From a virus, in the IMG/VR virus record IMGVR_UViG_3300021375_000014, positions 31,950 through 95,949 of that record: 64,000 nucleotides of DNA. One strand, 5' to 3'. Position 1 is the first letter of the stretch, and each line of letters begins with the position of its first letter. Below are positions 17,015 to 29,300 of this stretch, piece by piece. The notes beneath the pieces were generated by a model. It searched no databases. It had not been told where the DNA came from and saw only the letters and a program-made list of their open reading frames with translations. The position numbers were made by a program, and so were the translations under genes.

Positions 17015-20000
17015 TTATATTATGTGCTTATCTACTTGTTCTGCCATAAACTGTATTGTTTCGATGTTTGATACTATATGTACAGTATCACCAACTTGAA
17101 TATCTAGGCATGTGCCGTTAAATAATCCACGTTCATTAATTTGTAATACGCTTCCATCTTTTTTATTATAGTGCATAAACTCTAATTTATTTTCGGCATT
17201 TTCAACTATTATTAGATAAACAGTGTTTGCAATTGCGTGTTTAAACTTTGTTTCATCTGCAATCTCGATATTTCTATAACCGTGGTCATTTGTTACTGCT
17301 ACTACTGTATCGGTATCAATACTATGCATAAAGTGTCCACGTCCAAGTCTATCATACACTATAAATGAACGCTTGTCAATTACTGCAGTACCAATACCGC
17401 CCACAATACTTGAATCATATTCATCCACTCTTACAATTGCAGACTCTAAAATTCTACTATCTACTAGTCCAGTATCTATACCACCTTTCGTCGCAGTAAC
17501 TTCGTATGGATGACGTAATAATGCACCTTGCTCGTAGCTACCATCTGCTATATTTGGATGGTCATCATCTGGTGCAATACCACCATCATATGTATTATAA
17601 TCGTACCTACTATAATCGCCACCCAAATCAATTTTTAAATTCATATGATGTGAACTATCTACATCAGCATTAACAGTTTCACTTAGCGGATAAATTCTGT
17701 CAGTGTTTCTAAGTTTAACATGATATGGTTTTGCTTCCAATACATACTCAATTGTATCATCAAATGTATCGTTCTGATATATTGCATATTGTCTTAATGG
17801 TTTGTTCATTAAGATTAAGTCAATATAACTCGTTTTGAACAACCACTCAGGATGTTCTCTTTCAGTATACATGTATGATAACATATCAAAAAATAAATCT
17901 TTAATAACTTTATTTTCTGAATAAGAATAAAGCATATTAATAAATTCGTGCACTTGTACATTAATAACATTAGTGTAATATTGTGAAATAGTATTAGCAT
18001 TTCCTGTCTGACCAGGTATTGCAATATTATTAAAATCTATATTAAGCGCACCGTTAATCTTGTTAACCATAGTGATTTCTTCAGGTGAACCATAACCAAA
18101 GTAAACTTCTTCATACTCAGGATTTACTACACCAAAAGAACGTATACCAGAATTAAACATACTAATCATATCAATATCTCGGGTATTACTCAGATATTCA
18201 AATTGAGTTATTTCTTTGTAATCTGGATGTTTATACCAATCAATTGAATTGAAAATGTAGTGGTTTAATTTAATGTAATCTTTGTAAAATGGATATTCGG
18301 TTTCTATTAACACAGTGCCTAACATCGTGTTTACAACTGTTGAAAAATTATTTCTAGCATTTGTCAGGTTTTTATACCAAGAGTTGGAGATTGCGCCGAC
18401 TTGATAAACTCTGACAACATCACCTACTATAACATTGAATGTGTTATTAATTCTTAATTCGGTGCCATTTAAGTTAAAGTTTGTAAGTTCTAAGAACTCA
18501 TTATTAACTGAAATTGCAAGATTTTCGGGCGACAAGTCAAGCAAGAAATCAATTGAAAGTAATGCGCCATCATTGTCTAAATTTGGGTAATCGATTATAA
18601 TTTGTTTTAAATTTTCAATTTTAGAATCTGCAATACTATTTTTAAAATCTTCTAAATATTTGGACATTATAGGCTTTGTAGATTCTCTTGATAATAGTTC
18701 CCAGTCATCGTGCCTGCCTTGATTATTAGATGCAATGCTATATTCAGTTGTCACTGTTATTGTACTATTTAATGACCGAGAGTTATAATTTAAGATTATA
18801 GTATTATTATCAATTGGTATAAATTTATGTTTAATTTGTCCAGTCTCAATAATCATTTTAATTTCATCAGTACTATATTCTTTTTCGTATCTAGGCAATG
18901 TACCAATTGAAGTCCAATAATAATATGTTGTTACTTCTTTATTCTTAACTGGATCCCATTCTTTTTCTTGATTGAACCAAGTAATACCAACAGGAAGTAC
19001 ATTGTTCTTAACCCATTGCTTGATCTCTACTACCGAACCGTCAACAATTTTACCCCAGTTACGCATTGCATACTCAACCGAGATATTGCCATTGGCATCA
19101 CCATAATCATTGTATCTATAAAAACGTGTGCTAGTAGTATCCCACCAAATTTCACCTAAATGTTCTTCTAACCACAAATCGTTACTTAGATATTCATCAT
19201 ACTTAGCAGGATCATTCCAATCTACATAATCAATATCTTTCATGACTTTGCCAGGTAATTTTAAGTTTAGCGGATCATACAATGTATGAATTATATGTTC
19301 TTCTCCATCTGTTACGATAACTCTGTTAACATTGCTAACATCTACTTCATTTGCTTTTCTATTAACAATTTCAATATTACCAATCGCGGTTCTATTCAGT
19401 ACTGCCCAATCGTTTAGACCGGGATATGAGTCTGCCCATATTTTACTAGCAGTATTTAATCCTAAATCATTATAGAATTCATCAAATGTCGCACCATTAT
19501 ATCCTGGAGTAAATCTAACTGATTTCCATCTCATAACTTTAAAGTTTGCATTACTGGTAACACTGGTATATTCTGTGTAAAACCCTATCTTGTCTAACAA
19601 ATTTTGAGAAGTGCCAGCAAAAGATAATTGTAATGCCGGACTTGTTATAATGAAACGTCCATCAGATGATATACTTGCTGTTAACGTAGATGATTGTTGA
19701 TTAATTATATCTCTAAATGTAAGAAGTGATGAATTTGCTAGACCCGAAGTTAAATATTCCCCTTCGGATATTCCTAAATCATCTAGTGGATTACCAGTTA
19801 CATCAGAAATAATTACCTTAAATTCATCACCTGATATCAATAATCGATCAACAAATGCTATACTAGCAACTAAATTAGTTTCAAGTGATAGTATAGAATT
19901 TATATCATCTACAATATTATCCAACATGTTAGAAGTTATCGTATTAGAAGTGAATCCTAGACGCACCATTGATCCATTATTCAAAGGATCAGATACCACC

Positions 20001-23000
20001 AACGTAGAACCTATAGAAATAATTTTTAATTTACCAGTTTCAACTGTTGCATTAACATCTGGTATACTCAAGTCATTTATTTGCTGTGCAATACTTGCGG
20101 CAGTAGGCGGCAATTCGGATTGATATGTAGTACTAGGAAAACCAAACAAACTAAATTCGTTTCCACCTAGTGTCATAGTAGGCAACAATGTGGATATAAC
20201 CAATTTATCAACATTAATGTTAGCAGTAACATCATCCTGTAAATTTATCTGTTCTGCCAAATTACCTAATTTAGTTTCTGTATATGGCGTTGCAGTAATT
20301 AAACCTAACTCGATTGCTGCTTGTCCTTGAATTGTCACCGAAGGTGCAGACGAAGTTAAAACTAATACGTTTCCAATATCTTGTGCACTCACATCTGCAG
20401 ATGCTATATTAATAGTATCTACTATATCAGTTAATGTTATAGTAGTACCACTGTAAACAAATGCTATTGTTTGTCCGTTAATTTGAATAGATTTAGTTTC
20501 ATCAAAAGTTGGTGACACAACTGTACCCGTTACTGTAATATCCTGTATTACATAACTTGATGATGCAGCACTGCCTACCTGTACAGACAATTCAGAACCT
20601 GAACTTATGTTATCTTCTGTAGTAAGTGTTGATGTTGCTTCAATCGTACCATTATCTGTTGCTTCCACAACAAGGGCAACATCATTAATAGTAATGCTAT
20701 CGCCGTCATTTGAGGTGACGTTATTAGTTGCGTGGATGCTGTTTCCAGAAAATGTTATTAATGTGTTTGTATTTTTTATAATATCATTTTGATCATAAAC
20801 AATTATAGATATCTGCTCTCCCGATGTTACGATTGGATTAGATGTAGCATCTGCACCGCCAATTGTTATATCAGTAGTAGAAATCGTATCTTCTATATAT
20901 GTATAACTATTACCATCAATAACTAAAACTTCACCTTCAATAATCTGTACATTTGAATTCAGACTGATTGCTTCAACGCCAGCATTTTCACTGGTAGGTA
21001 CAAATATACTATTCTGGGAACTTGCGTCGATTTCAACTGTAACCGGTTCAAAATCAGTATCAAATACCAGATATTTGTAAACAGTTATACCGTCGAATGA
21101 TTCAGTGCCATCGTCTACAATGTTATAATATCCGTTTAATTCTGGATCAATTTCTTCATTAATTATTCGCAAATAAACTGTTTCTGTAGTATCAATAGAC
21201 GAAGTGACAACAATGTATAATTGAGAATCCTCTGTTTCACCGATATAAGATATTTCAGATACTTCACTGAGTTTTCTTACATCCCAATCTCTAAGATTAT
21301 CGAATTGTATCCAAGCCAAATCACCTTCATAATAATTTTCACTTACCGTTGTTTCTAATATTGTTGAGTTTCTAACAATATAATTCACATCTTTGCTATC
21401 TACGTATCCTGTCGTTTTTATAGGTGTAGTTCTTCTAGTTGTTTTGTATTCAAATAAATTTTGATTATCATATGTAATAGAGAACGGATCACGGTATATC
21501 AACGCAGTATTAATATTTTTACTAACCGATGCATTTCTATTTAAGTTTCCATACTCGCCTAATTTAAATGCCCATACGTCATTTGAACTTACCTCACTGA
21601 AATTAGAATTGGTATTAACAATTTTATTTAAACTACCAGGCGTTCCTTTATCACTGATAAAACCTTTATAAAATTCTAATTGAGATTCGCGTTCCATTAA
21701 ATGATTTGACAGATATGCTCGTGGCGTAAATCCTATATGACTTGCTTTAATGAGATTAACGTTTGATAAACTTTGGTCTACAATCGTGTCTCTGTGGAAC
21801 TTGGTATCCGCTACCATGGTCTCAAAATTTGGTATTAATGTGTTTTGATAAACTATATAACCGTCAGTACTTAGTGTTCCATCCCAGTCGCTAGTTCTGT
21901 TACAATCAATAATCATGCGCAAGTTTCTATTGTGTGAGATTGGATCATATATTATATCTCCATAGTTGTCAACACGATCAACAACGTAGGCGTGTTCAAC
22001 ATCAACAATATCAATTTTCATTCCATAAACTGGAATTGTCGATTCCCACATTATAGCATCGCCATCGGAATAGAATGTTATTGCTGTATTAGATATTTGT
22101 CTACCAGCACTATCAAGTACTCTATAGAAATTCTTATTTGTTTCACGCTGTACACTTGCAACACCGTATGGTGCAGAGAAACGACCAGACAATAATATTG
22201 GAGTTAGAGTAATAAATTCACCTACATCATGATTTTCTGCACTCCAATCTAGAAATTTAACTAATAAGTTTTCAAAATCTACATTTTCGCCCAACTCATT
22301 TGTATCTGTGAAACTCCAACCCACCGCATTTAAATAATCTTGATACCCAATCAACAGTTGTGCAATTTCATCAAGTGAGTAAAGTACATCGCCATAATTG
22401 TGGGTACGAATTTGATCTGGTAATGTTTCCTTGTATCCGGTTGCAGTCACTTGATTGACTCTGGGCCATGATACCAACCGTTTCCAATAATCATCCAGGT
22501 CATCATTAAACGCTGCAGAACCGGTGTGATCCGAGAGAGAAATATAAGGTACCCCATCATAAACAGTGTAAGAATCTAGCGTGTAAAATGAACCTGCTTG
22601 CCAATCATTAATGATTGCTTCATCTCCTAGTGTGCTCCACGATTTGGCCGGTGATGTGGTATCCCAGTTCATACTATAAAATTGTGGATTAAATTCATCA
22701 TATCCATTAATTCTATATCCGTAATTTTTGACTTGTGGTTGAGATATCAATGTCCACGCATTGTAATCAAAATTAATCACAGTAGATAATTCTTTATCTG
22801 TTGGTTGAACTATTTTTCTTTTATAATATCTATTATCAGAAGAATTATAAACAACATCACCCTGACGATAAGATTGTATATCTGATAAACTATATATCGG
22901 ATATGATACATCTAGCGATACTTTTTCTATTACAATAGCACTAAAACTCTCACTGCGATTTGGTTCACCTGTATGGATGAACAAGTCATAGTTGTCTTTT

Positions 23001-26000
23001 GGTATTTCAGTATATCTAGAATTAGATAATGCTGAATTTTCACTGCTTAATGTGAAGTTATTAACAAACCCACCTAACTTAGATCCTAATTTGAATTCAT
23101 AACCGTTTTGTTCGTTTGTAATCGTATCAGTATTAATTCCTTCTACTTTGTGATATATTCTAATAATACCGTTTAATTCACTTGCATATAGATCAATAAT
23201 TTCGAATGGCTTAGTAATCATTGACAATAAAAATTCAATGAACGGATATTCACTGCTACGTCTCCACGCTTGTTCGATTGGCGAGCCGTCTCCGAATTCC
23301 CAGTCCTGATCCATCTTTGCAGTATCATCAGCCGATAATTGAGAATTGAAAAATAAATCATTGACATTTTTTAAATTACCAAAGTTGTCTATTGGAATTG
23401 GCCATGTTGTAGAATAAGTTGTTTTTAAATCATTCCAGAATTCTAGTTCAGTGTAACGTGCTGGATTAGTTTCAAAGCCATCGGGTATAGTACTATATCC
23501 AACCGTGACCCAGGGTTCTAATAATGGCATGTCTGTGCCGTAAGCATATTGGAATATACCTCTCCAATATCCAGGAGAAAGATCGTTGCTCACACGATAA
23601 TTCCAAGTCTTATAGTCAACAACATCAAAATCAGTGTTATAAAGATTGTCGATATTATTTCTCAGCATCCATTTCTTAAAAAATGGATACATTGTAAACT
23701 TCTTTTCATTTAATGAATATTCAGTAGTACTGTCTCTGTACATACCATATTTTGTATTACCGAGAGTTGTATTTTTAGTATTTTGTTCTATACGATTATA
23801 AACTAATTTCTCAAACAATAATAAAATAGAATCTGTTCTATCGCCCCAACATAATGTTTTAGAGCCATCGTGTCCTACTATCATTGTTTGTGGGGTATTA
23901 AATTCTTGATCAATAATATATCTAGGCTTATAAACAGCAGATATACCAAGTTTTGCCGCGCTAGGTGGAATAAATGTTTCTTGTATTAATTTAAAATATC
24001 TAACTTCAATAACATCTCCATCTGAAATTACAGTATCACCAAATGAAATTTCAACACCGTTAATTAAATTAACATCAGTATTAAGTACTCCGTTGACATA
24101 TACTGATATATTATTTTCGTCTACTATTTCAGTGGATATACTTGCAGGTATAAATTGCGTTGTTGATCCTGGAACAACTGGATCAATGTTCGCAGTTATA
24201 TAATGTGTTGGAAAACTACCATAATTTATCATACGACTACCAGTAAACACACTAATGTTTTCTCTCTTGACTAGCGCAATTGCTGCAATTGCTTCTTCAA
24301 GAATAAAATCATCAGATTTAGATGTACTTGCAGCATCAGATAGAATATTCTGTATCGTTGTTATTAATTTATTTTTATAATTATTATACGACACTGAAAG
24401 ATATTCAACCGCAGCAAATGGATTATAATCGTCCCGAGTTATTGAAAAATAAGCATTCTTAATATCAATACTATTGCGAACCATAACAGAGCCATACTTA
24501 TTATTGCGCATTTTATCTGTGTTGTCGCCAATATTACGATAATTATTCACAGCATTTGGATTTCCTGTTAATCCTATTGTAGTTGATAACTGGCGCAACA
24601 TATGTTCATAGACTGTAGAAAATGTAAAGTTTCTATTATTATGAAATAAATTATCTGGATTATACTCAAGTGATGGATCAACACGTTGCCACGCTCCGTC
24701 TCCATCAACAAAAACATTATCTTTTGTCGTGAAATCAACATAAACATAACCTGTCACCGGCTCAGAAAATGAAATTCTATTAGAATCATAAACATAGTTG
24801 CCTATTTGTTTAATACCATCTACATATACATCTATTGTTTCAGAAGATTTTGGTTCTTGTAATAACTCCAACTGCGTGTGTGTTGCAGATCCATATTCAT
24901 GTCGTAAATTTCTATAATCAAATTCTGATTTAATATAAAGTTGTTGATATGATGTTCCAGATTTAAAACTGGTATTATCCGGCATATCAATATTAAATGT
25001 GAATTCACTGGCATAATCACCAGGTGTTAATAATGCACGAATTGATAAGAACATATCTATAATACTATCTTCATCTTCTACATAATGAAATATCTTATAA
25101 TCATTTAGATAATTTAATTCAGCATCATACATTTTAAATGTTGGTACAGACCAGGCATCGGCTGCACTACTAATATCACTTAGTTCTAAATTCTTATCAA
25201 ATTCAATAATTGGTCTTTTTGCTTGTTTAACATAAGGCAAACTATCATCATTAATATACATACGAATGTCTTCATAATGATACCATGAATTTCTATCACT
25301 CCACCAATTTGTTTTGGTTGCTCTATCAGTATTTTTATCGATTGTTATATAATGTGTGTCGTTACTATTTCCTAAATTAAATACAAATTCTTCACCGTCA
25401 TATAATTCCCAATCAGGTGTACTAGACTGTGAATTGGCTCTGTATTCTATTAAACTTAGTAATCCGACTGATGTATCAGAAAATCTTAGTGCATAAGGAT
25501 TAACATCAATATTCCATCTATCATAGATAGTGTCTTTAAGGACAAAAGTTTGATTATTTTTTAATAATGTAATACGTAGTTCATTTGTATTTACATATGT
25601 ATCGCCTATGGTGGGCGATATAGGTCTTTGGTCTGTTGCATTAAATGCTGAAGCGCCGGGATCATCAGAACCAACACGTGCCCATCCTTCAATACTATCC
25701 TTTTTCCAATAAACTAGACTTGACTGTTGTATTACAATAGCATAATCACCATCTTCACCAAACGAAGAATTAGGCAAATACTCGGCTAATAGATATTCAG
25801 AATTACTTTTCAGTACATATGGTTTTTGTTTTATCCAACCTGTTAGTCCTGCTTCATATTCTTTAAATTCATATAGAGCATATTCACTAGTAAATCCATT
25901 ATCTATCCAATAATATAATTCCCAATTAATAAACTTATCAATGTCAACTGGTAGGTTAATAGTATATACATCCGATTTAAATAATCTTCTGTGATCATTT

Positions 26001-26302
26001 GTAAGTGCGCCTTTATTATACAGTGAGTTTAATAAATCGTCATAAAATACATTGTCTCCTATAGCAGTATTTGAGAATACTGGTTCAAAACCGTAATTGT
26101 CTCTTTGAAATAGATGCTCTGGAAATGATACATATGCATCGGTTTCACTATACACGCCACGTTCTTTTCTGCCAATAAACGCTTTAGTTTTTTCTATATT
26201 ACCCTTAGAAAATGCTCTTTCTAATGTAGAGTCAAAAATTGTTTCCAATTCTTTATTCTGCAGGTGCACTGGTAAGAGATTATAAATTTTATTATTTGCC
26301 AT
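17015..26302 (-). CDS. Giant baseplate wedge/tail-fibre-like virion protein (3095 aa), gp7 position
   Basis: The gene directly follows gp6 on the same strand, the place of gene 7 in T4, but its product is about three times the length of T4 gp7 (about 1030 residues). The N-terminus (LPVHLQNKELETIFDSTLERAFSK and SFPEHLFQRDNYGFEPVF) fits large wedge proteins of marine T4-like phages as I recall them. Repeated beta units of the form VNG...I.F...GDVI.V occur near residues 500, 740 and 2600. Residues about 1750-2300 are Ser/Thr/Ile-rich, repetitive and strand-rich, like adhesin or fibre stalk. It probably combines wedge assembly with an extended host-facing arm. There is no frameshift or internal stop over 9.3 kb. 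Confidence 0.72.
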   Translation of the reverse strand: MANNKIYNLLPVHLQNKELETIFDSTLERAFSKGNIEKTKAFIGRKERGVYSETDAYVSFPEHLFQRDNYGFEPVFSNTAIGDNVFYDDLLNSLYNKGALTNDHRRLFKSDVYTINLPVDIDKFINWELYYWIDNGFTSEYALYEFKEYEAGLTGWIKQKPYVLKSNSEYLLAEYLPNSSFGEDGDYAIVIQQSSLVYWKKDSIEGWARVGSDDPGASAFNATDQRPISPTIGDTYVNTNELRITLLKNNQTFVLKDTIYDRWNIDVNPYALRFSDTSVGLLSLIEYRANSQSSTPDWELYDGEEFVFNLGNSNDTHYITIDKNTDRATKTNWWSDRNSWYHYEDIRMYINDDSLPYVKQAKRPIIEFDKNLELSDISSAADAWSVPTFKMYDAELNYLNDYKIFHYVEDEDSIIDMFLSIRALLTPGDYASEFTFNIDMPDNTSFKSGTSYQQLYIKSEFDYRNLRHEYGSATHTQLELLQEPKSSETIDVYVDGIKQIGNYVYDSNRISFSEPVTGYVYVDFTTKDNVFVDGDGAWQRVDPSLEYNPDNLFHNNRNFTFSTVYEHMLRQLSTTIGLTGNPNAVNNYRNIGDNTDKMRNNKYGSVMVRNSIDIKNAYFSITRDDYNPFAAVEYLSVSYNNYKNKLITTIQNILSDAASTSKSDDFILEEAIAAIALVKRENISVFTGSRMINYGSFPTHYITANIDPVVPGSTTQFIPASISTEIVDENNISVYVNGVLNTDVNLINGVEISFGDTVISDGDVIEVRYFKLIQETFIPPSAAKLGISAVYKPRYIIDQEFNTPQTMIVGHDGSKTLCWGDRTDSILLLFEKLVYNRIEQNTKNTTLGNTKYGMYRDSTTEYSLNEKKFTMYPFFKKWMLRNNIDNLYNTDFDVVDYKTWNYRVSNDLSPGYWRGIFQYAYGTDMPLLEPWVTVGYSTIPDGFETNPARYTELEFWNDLKTTYSTTWPIPIDNFGNLKNVNDLFFNSQLSADDTAKMDQDWEFGDGSPIEQAWRRSSEYPFIEFLLSMITKPFEIIDLYASELNGIIRIYHKVEGINTDTITNEQNGYEFKLGSKLGGFVNNFTLSSENSALSNSRYTEIPKDNYDLFIHTGEPNRSESFSAIVIEKVSLDVSYPIYSLSDIQSYRQGDVVYNSSDNRYYKRKIVQPTDKELSTVINFDYNAWTLISQPQVKNYGYRINGYDEFNPQFYSMNWDTTSPAKSWSTLGDEAIINDWQAGSFYTLDSYTVYDGVPYISLSDHTGSAAFNDDLDDYWKRLVSWPRVNQVTATGYKETLPDQIRTHNYGDVLYSLDEIAQLLIGYQDYLNAVGWSFTDTNELGENVDFENLLVKFLDWSAENHDVGEFITLTPILLSGRFSAPYGVASVQRETNKNFYRVLDSAGRQISNTAITFYSDGDAIMWESTIPVYGMKIDIVDVEHAYVVDRVDNYGDIIYDPISHNRNLRMIIDCNRTSDWDGTLSTDGYIVYQNTLIPNFETMVADTKFHRDTIVDQSLSNVNLIKASHIGFTPRAYLSNHLMERESQLEFYKGFISDKGTPGSLNKIVNTNSNFSEVSSNDVWAFKLGEYGNLNRNASVSKNINTALIYRDPFSITYDNQNLFEYKTTRRTTPIKTTGYVDSKDVNYIVRNSTILETTVSENYYEGDLAWIQFDNLRDWDVRKLSEVSEISYIGETEDSQLYIVVTSSIDTTETVYLRIINEEIDPELNGYYNIVDDGTESFDGITVYKYLVFDTDFEPVTVEIDASSQNSIFVPTSENAGVEAISLNSNVQIIEGEVLVIDGNSYTYIEDTISTTDITIGGADATSNPIVTSGEQISIIVYDQNDIIKNTNTLITFSGNSIHATNNVTSNDGDSITINDVALVVEATDNGTIEATSTLTTEDNISSGSELSVQVGSAASSSYVIQDITVTGTVVSPTFDETKSIQINGQTIAFVYSGTTITLTDIVDTINIASADVSAQDIGNVLVLTSSAPSVTIQGQAAIELGLITATPYTETKLGNLAEQINLQDDVTANINVDKLVISTLLPTMTLGGNEFSLFGFPSTTYQSELPPTAASIAQQINDLSIPDVNATVETGKLKIISIGSTLVVSDPLNNGSMVRLGFTSNTITSNMLDNIVDDINSILSLETNLVASIAFVDRLLISGDEFKVIISDVTGNPLDDLGISEGEYLTSGLANSSLLTFRDIINQQSSTLTASISSDGRFIITSPALQLSFAGTSQNLLDKIGFYTEYTSVTSNANFKVMRWKSVRFTPGYNGATFDEFYNDLGLNTASKIWADSYPGLNDWAVLNRTAIGNIEIVNRKANEVDVSNVNRVIVTDGEEHIIHTLYDPLNLKLPGKVMKDIDYVDWNDPAKYDEYLSNDLWLEEHLGEIWWDTTSTRFYRYNDYGDANGNISVEYAMRNWGKIVDGSVVEIKQWVKNNVLPVGITWFNQEKEWDPVKNKEVTTYYYWTSIGTLPRYEKEYSTDEIKMIIETGQIKHKFIPIDNNTIILNYNSRSLNSTITVTTEYSIASNNQGRHDDWELLSRESTKPIMSKYLEDFKNSIADSKIENLKQIIIDYPNLDNDGALLSIDFLLDLSPENLAISVNNEFLELTNFNLNGTELRINNTFNVIVGDVVRVYQVGAISNSWYKNLTNARNNFSTVVNTMLGTVLIETEYPFYKDYIKLNHYIFNSIDWYKHPDYKEITQFEYLSNTRDIDMISMFNSGIRSFGVVNPEYEEVYFGYGSPEEITMVNKINGALNIDFNNIAIPGQTGNANTISQYYTNVINVQVHEFINMLYSYSENKVIKDLFFDMLSYMYTEREHPEWLFKTSYIDLILMNKPLRQYAIYQNDTFDDTIEYVLEAKPYHVKLRNTDRIYPLSETVNADVDSSHHMNLKIDLGGDYSRYDYNTYDGGIAPDDDHPNIADGSYEQGALLRHPYEVTATKGGIDTGLVDSRILESAIVRVDEYDSSIVGGIGTAVIDKRSFIVYDRLGRGHFMHSIDTDTVVAVTNDHGYRNIEIADETKFKHAIANTVYLIIVENAENKLEFMHYNKKDGSVLQINERGLFNGTCLDIQVGDTVHIVSNIETIQFMAEQVDKHII

Positions 26303-26305
26303 TTT

Positions 26306-29300
26306 TTATTCGCCCAATAATTCTGATGCTACTATACTGGATATAATTTTAACATCTGAAGATGTTGTTATACTCAAGAATATTTCTGTAGGTTCACTAG
26401 TAATACTTAGCAAGTTTGCAAACTCGCTTGTTTGATATTTTGGTGTAATTACAACTGAAGAAATATGATTAGGTAATGATGTGTGAATGTAAGATGCTAA
26501 TTCCGAGAAGTAGAATGTTTCGCCAAAATCCCAATTGTCTATATCAAAGAAAGTATTAACTGCATTTGCTACTGCAGTTTTTATTTCACTATCGCTATAC
26601 GATGTGCCTGATTTTTTAACAACTTTGAACACTGTTTGGTTTTCGGGTGCTGCAAAAGAGCCAAAGAGATATTTAAACTTAACCGGTATATAACTTATAT
26701 GATCTGATATACTTGCTTTGGAATTAATACCTTTCATGATATTAGTTAGTTCATAATTATTGGGAGGCAAAGGAACTACATCTGAGAATCCGCCATCTAT
26801 CCAAGCATTTACTCTTCTGACATAATCTGTACTTAATATATACATATCAATGATATTACTTGTACTTGGATCAATTCTCTTATCGATATCAGCATAGTGA
26901 TCCCATCTGAATGTCATGAATTTATCTTCGACATAACTTCTACCTATAACAATTCTATATTGATTGCCAGCATAAATTATTTTATCCTTTTCGGGTGAGT
27001 TTACTAGTGTATATTGATTGGCGGGTAGTTCTTCCCATCCTTCGCCAGATCGTCTTTGCCACTCACCTTCATTAATATCAAGATCATTACTTTCTATATA
27101 GAATCTTATTATTGCGGTTTCAGGTATTCTATCTGACTGCGCTTGATTTGTAGCTACAATTCGATCACTAACACGTTCATATTGAATGCCATCAACATCA
27201 GTATATTGTTCTAAAACGATGTGAGAGAATTCAACTTCTGATGTATCTCCCAATTCAGGATTATCGACATTATCAATATTAGTAAATACTTGCAGCATAC
27301 CATGTGGATTACGATCAATATCAACACTCGTTAATTTAACTTTTGTATAGTCAACGTAGCCAGCGGGTGTTAAATATGAATCATATACATATGACTCTAC
27401 ATCCGCATATGCTTGTAGTCTATCAGAACCTTTTGGCGATAGAGTGCGCTCTACCCGTACTAAGAAATCTGAAATTTCAGCAGTGCCGCCAATACTTCTA
27501 ATATTAATAATTGAACCTACTCCTGGATCAACTGTCCAGAAAATAATTTTATAAGATCCATTATTCTGTATTACTTCACAGTCAGTTAAATTAATTTGAT
27601 TGTTATTAACATCGGTCAATATTAAATTATTTAAATTAATATTATCTGCTGGAAAGTTTATTTCGCCGAATGCGAATTGTTTCCAATATACATCATCATC
27701 TGGATTATCCGGATCGGTTCCATCTAGATTATGATTTCTTATTGACCAGCCACTAGCAGTCATATCTGTAAAAGTAAATTCATAATTAGCGCCGTCAAAT
27801 GATCTACCGAACTCAGTTTGTACACCAGTATCACCTGATTCTGCGGTGTCTATTGTTTTACCAGATGGCAATTCGGATGTGTCTACCCACGCAAAATTAT
27901 TAGGATATGCAAGATCAAAATATGCATTAGTTAGGTTGCCTTTAAAACCTTGGTTTTCAAATTCAAGTGGTGTATAGGTACTGGTGTATGTAAAACCGTC
28001 AGGAATATTACCACTATCATCAATTGTCACAATCGTAGTTGAATATACATATTCATCACTATTTTCTACATCACTATTGTCATCATAATCATTTAGAGTT
28101 AATAAGTCACTCAGATTATCTTTATCATAACTAACTGTGTATTCAGGTGTTTCACCGATAACAGTATCAGATGACGGGGCAACTGGAGCAATTGGATATT
28201 CAACGCCTAAAGGTGATATAAGTTTATGTTGCGTACTATTAACGGTATACATTTCAGAATTATTAACAAAGTCATGTGTAATAACTGCTCCAGTTGAAGA
28301 AAAATCTGCATCAAATGTAACAGTATTATCGCCGGGCACTACTATATTACTAAGTTGTGCAGTACCTATATTAATTAATTCATCAAGTCCTGACGAACTG
28401 TCATTTGCTAGGGTAGTATAATATTTCAAAAATAGTTTATCTCGTTCTGCAAGACTAGTTTCATTATCTACAACCAATTTGTTATTATTATAAAAGAATT
28501 TTACTTGTTTTTTACTATCAAAAACTATTTTCTTACCTGTAAATCTAGCAACATATTCTGCTTCATTTTCTCTGACGCCTGGAATATATGTGAATTCTAT
28601 ATATACATCTTTTCCTTCAACTAATGCAACATCATTTACTTCATCGTGTAATTTCCATTCCCAAACAGATGTATTACTTTTAGGTACATACTTTATGATA
28701 AAGCTCTGAATTGACAAGTCTTCTATTTTATTAATTTTAATATTTTTAATTTCATCTGCTTCGAAACGTGATCTATATGCACGTACTATTTTTTCAATAC
28801 TACCAGCAGTTTCGGGTAGAAGATTTTCAATAAAATATGAATCAACTGCTGATCCAGCAACGCTACTTTCAATATTTTTAATTTTAGTCCAGGATAATTC
28901 TTTTTCATTCGCACTCTGGGTTAAAATATGATCACCAGGATATAGAAATACTGTGCCTAATGTGTTCGATGATACTGTATCAATTATACTAGCATTAGTA
29001 CTACGCACTGTAAAATTCAATGATGGTGTTAATATGGTAGATGCTGGATTATACATATTTTCGAAATAATATAGATTCATCAGACTAGGATGCTTTAATA
29101 CTTCAGTAATTTTGTTTCTAATGAAATTATCAATTTGTCCATTCTGTCGATTAAAACTTAGATTCATTGAAATAATATCATCTTCCAAGAATATACTACC
29201 ATCTGTGCCAGTCGCACTTAGATTACTGTGATTCCCAGTAACATCGTCCATTTCAAAGAAACGGGATTTGCCAGAGAATGTAGTATTAATTGCTTTTGAT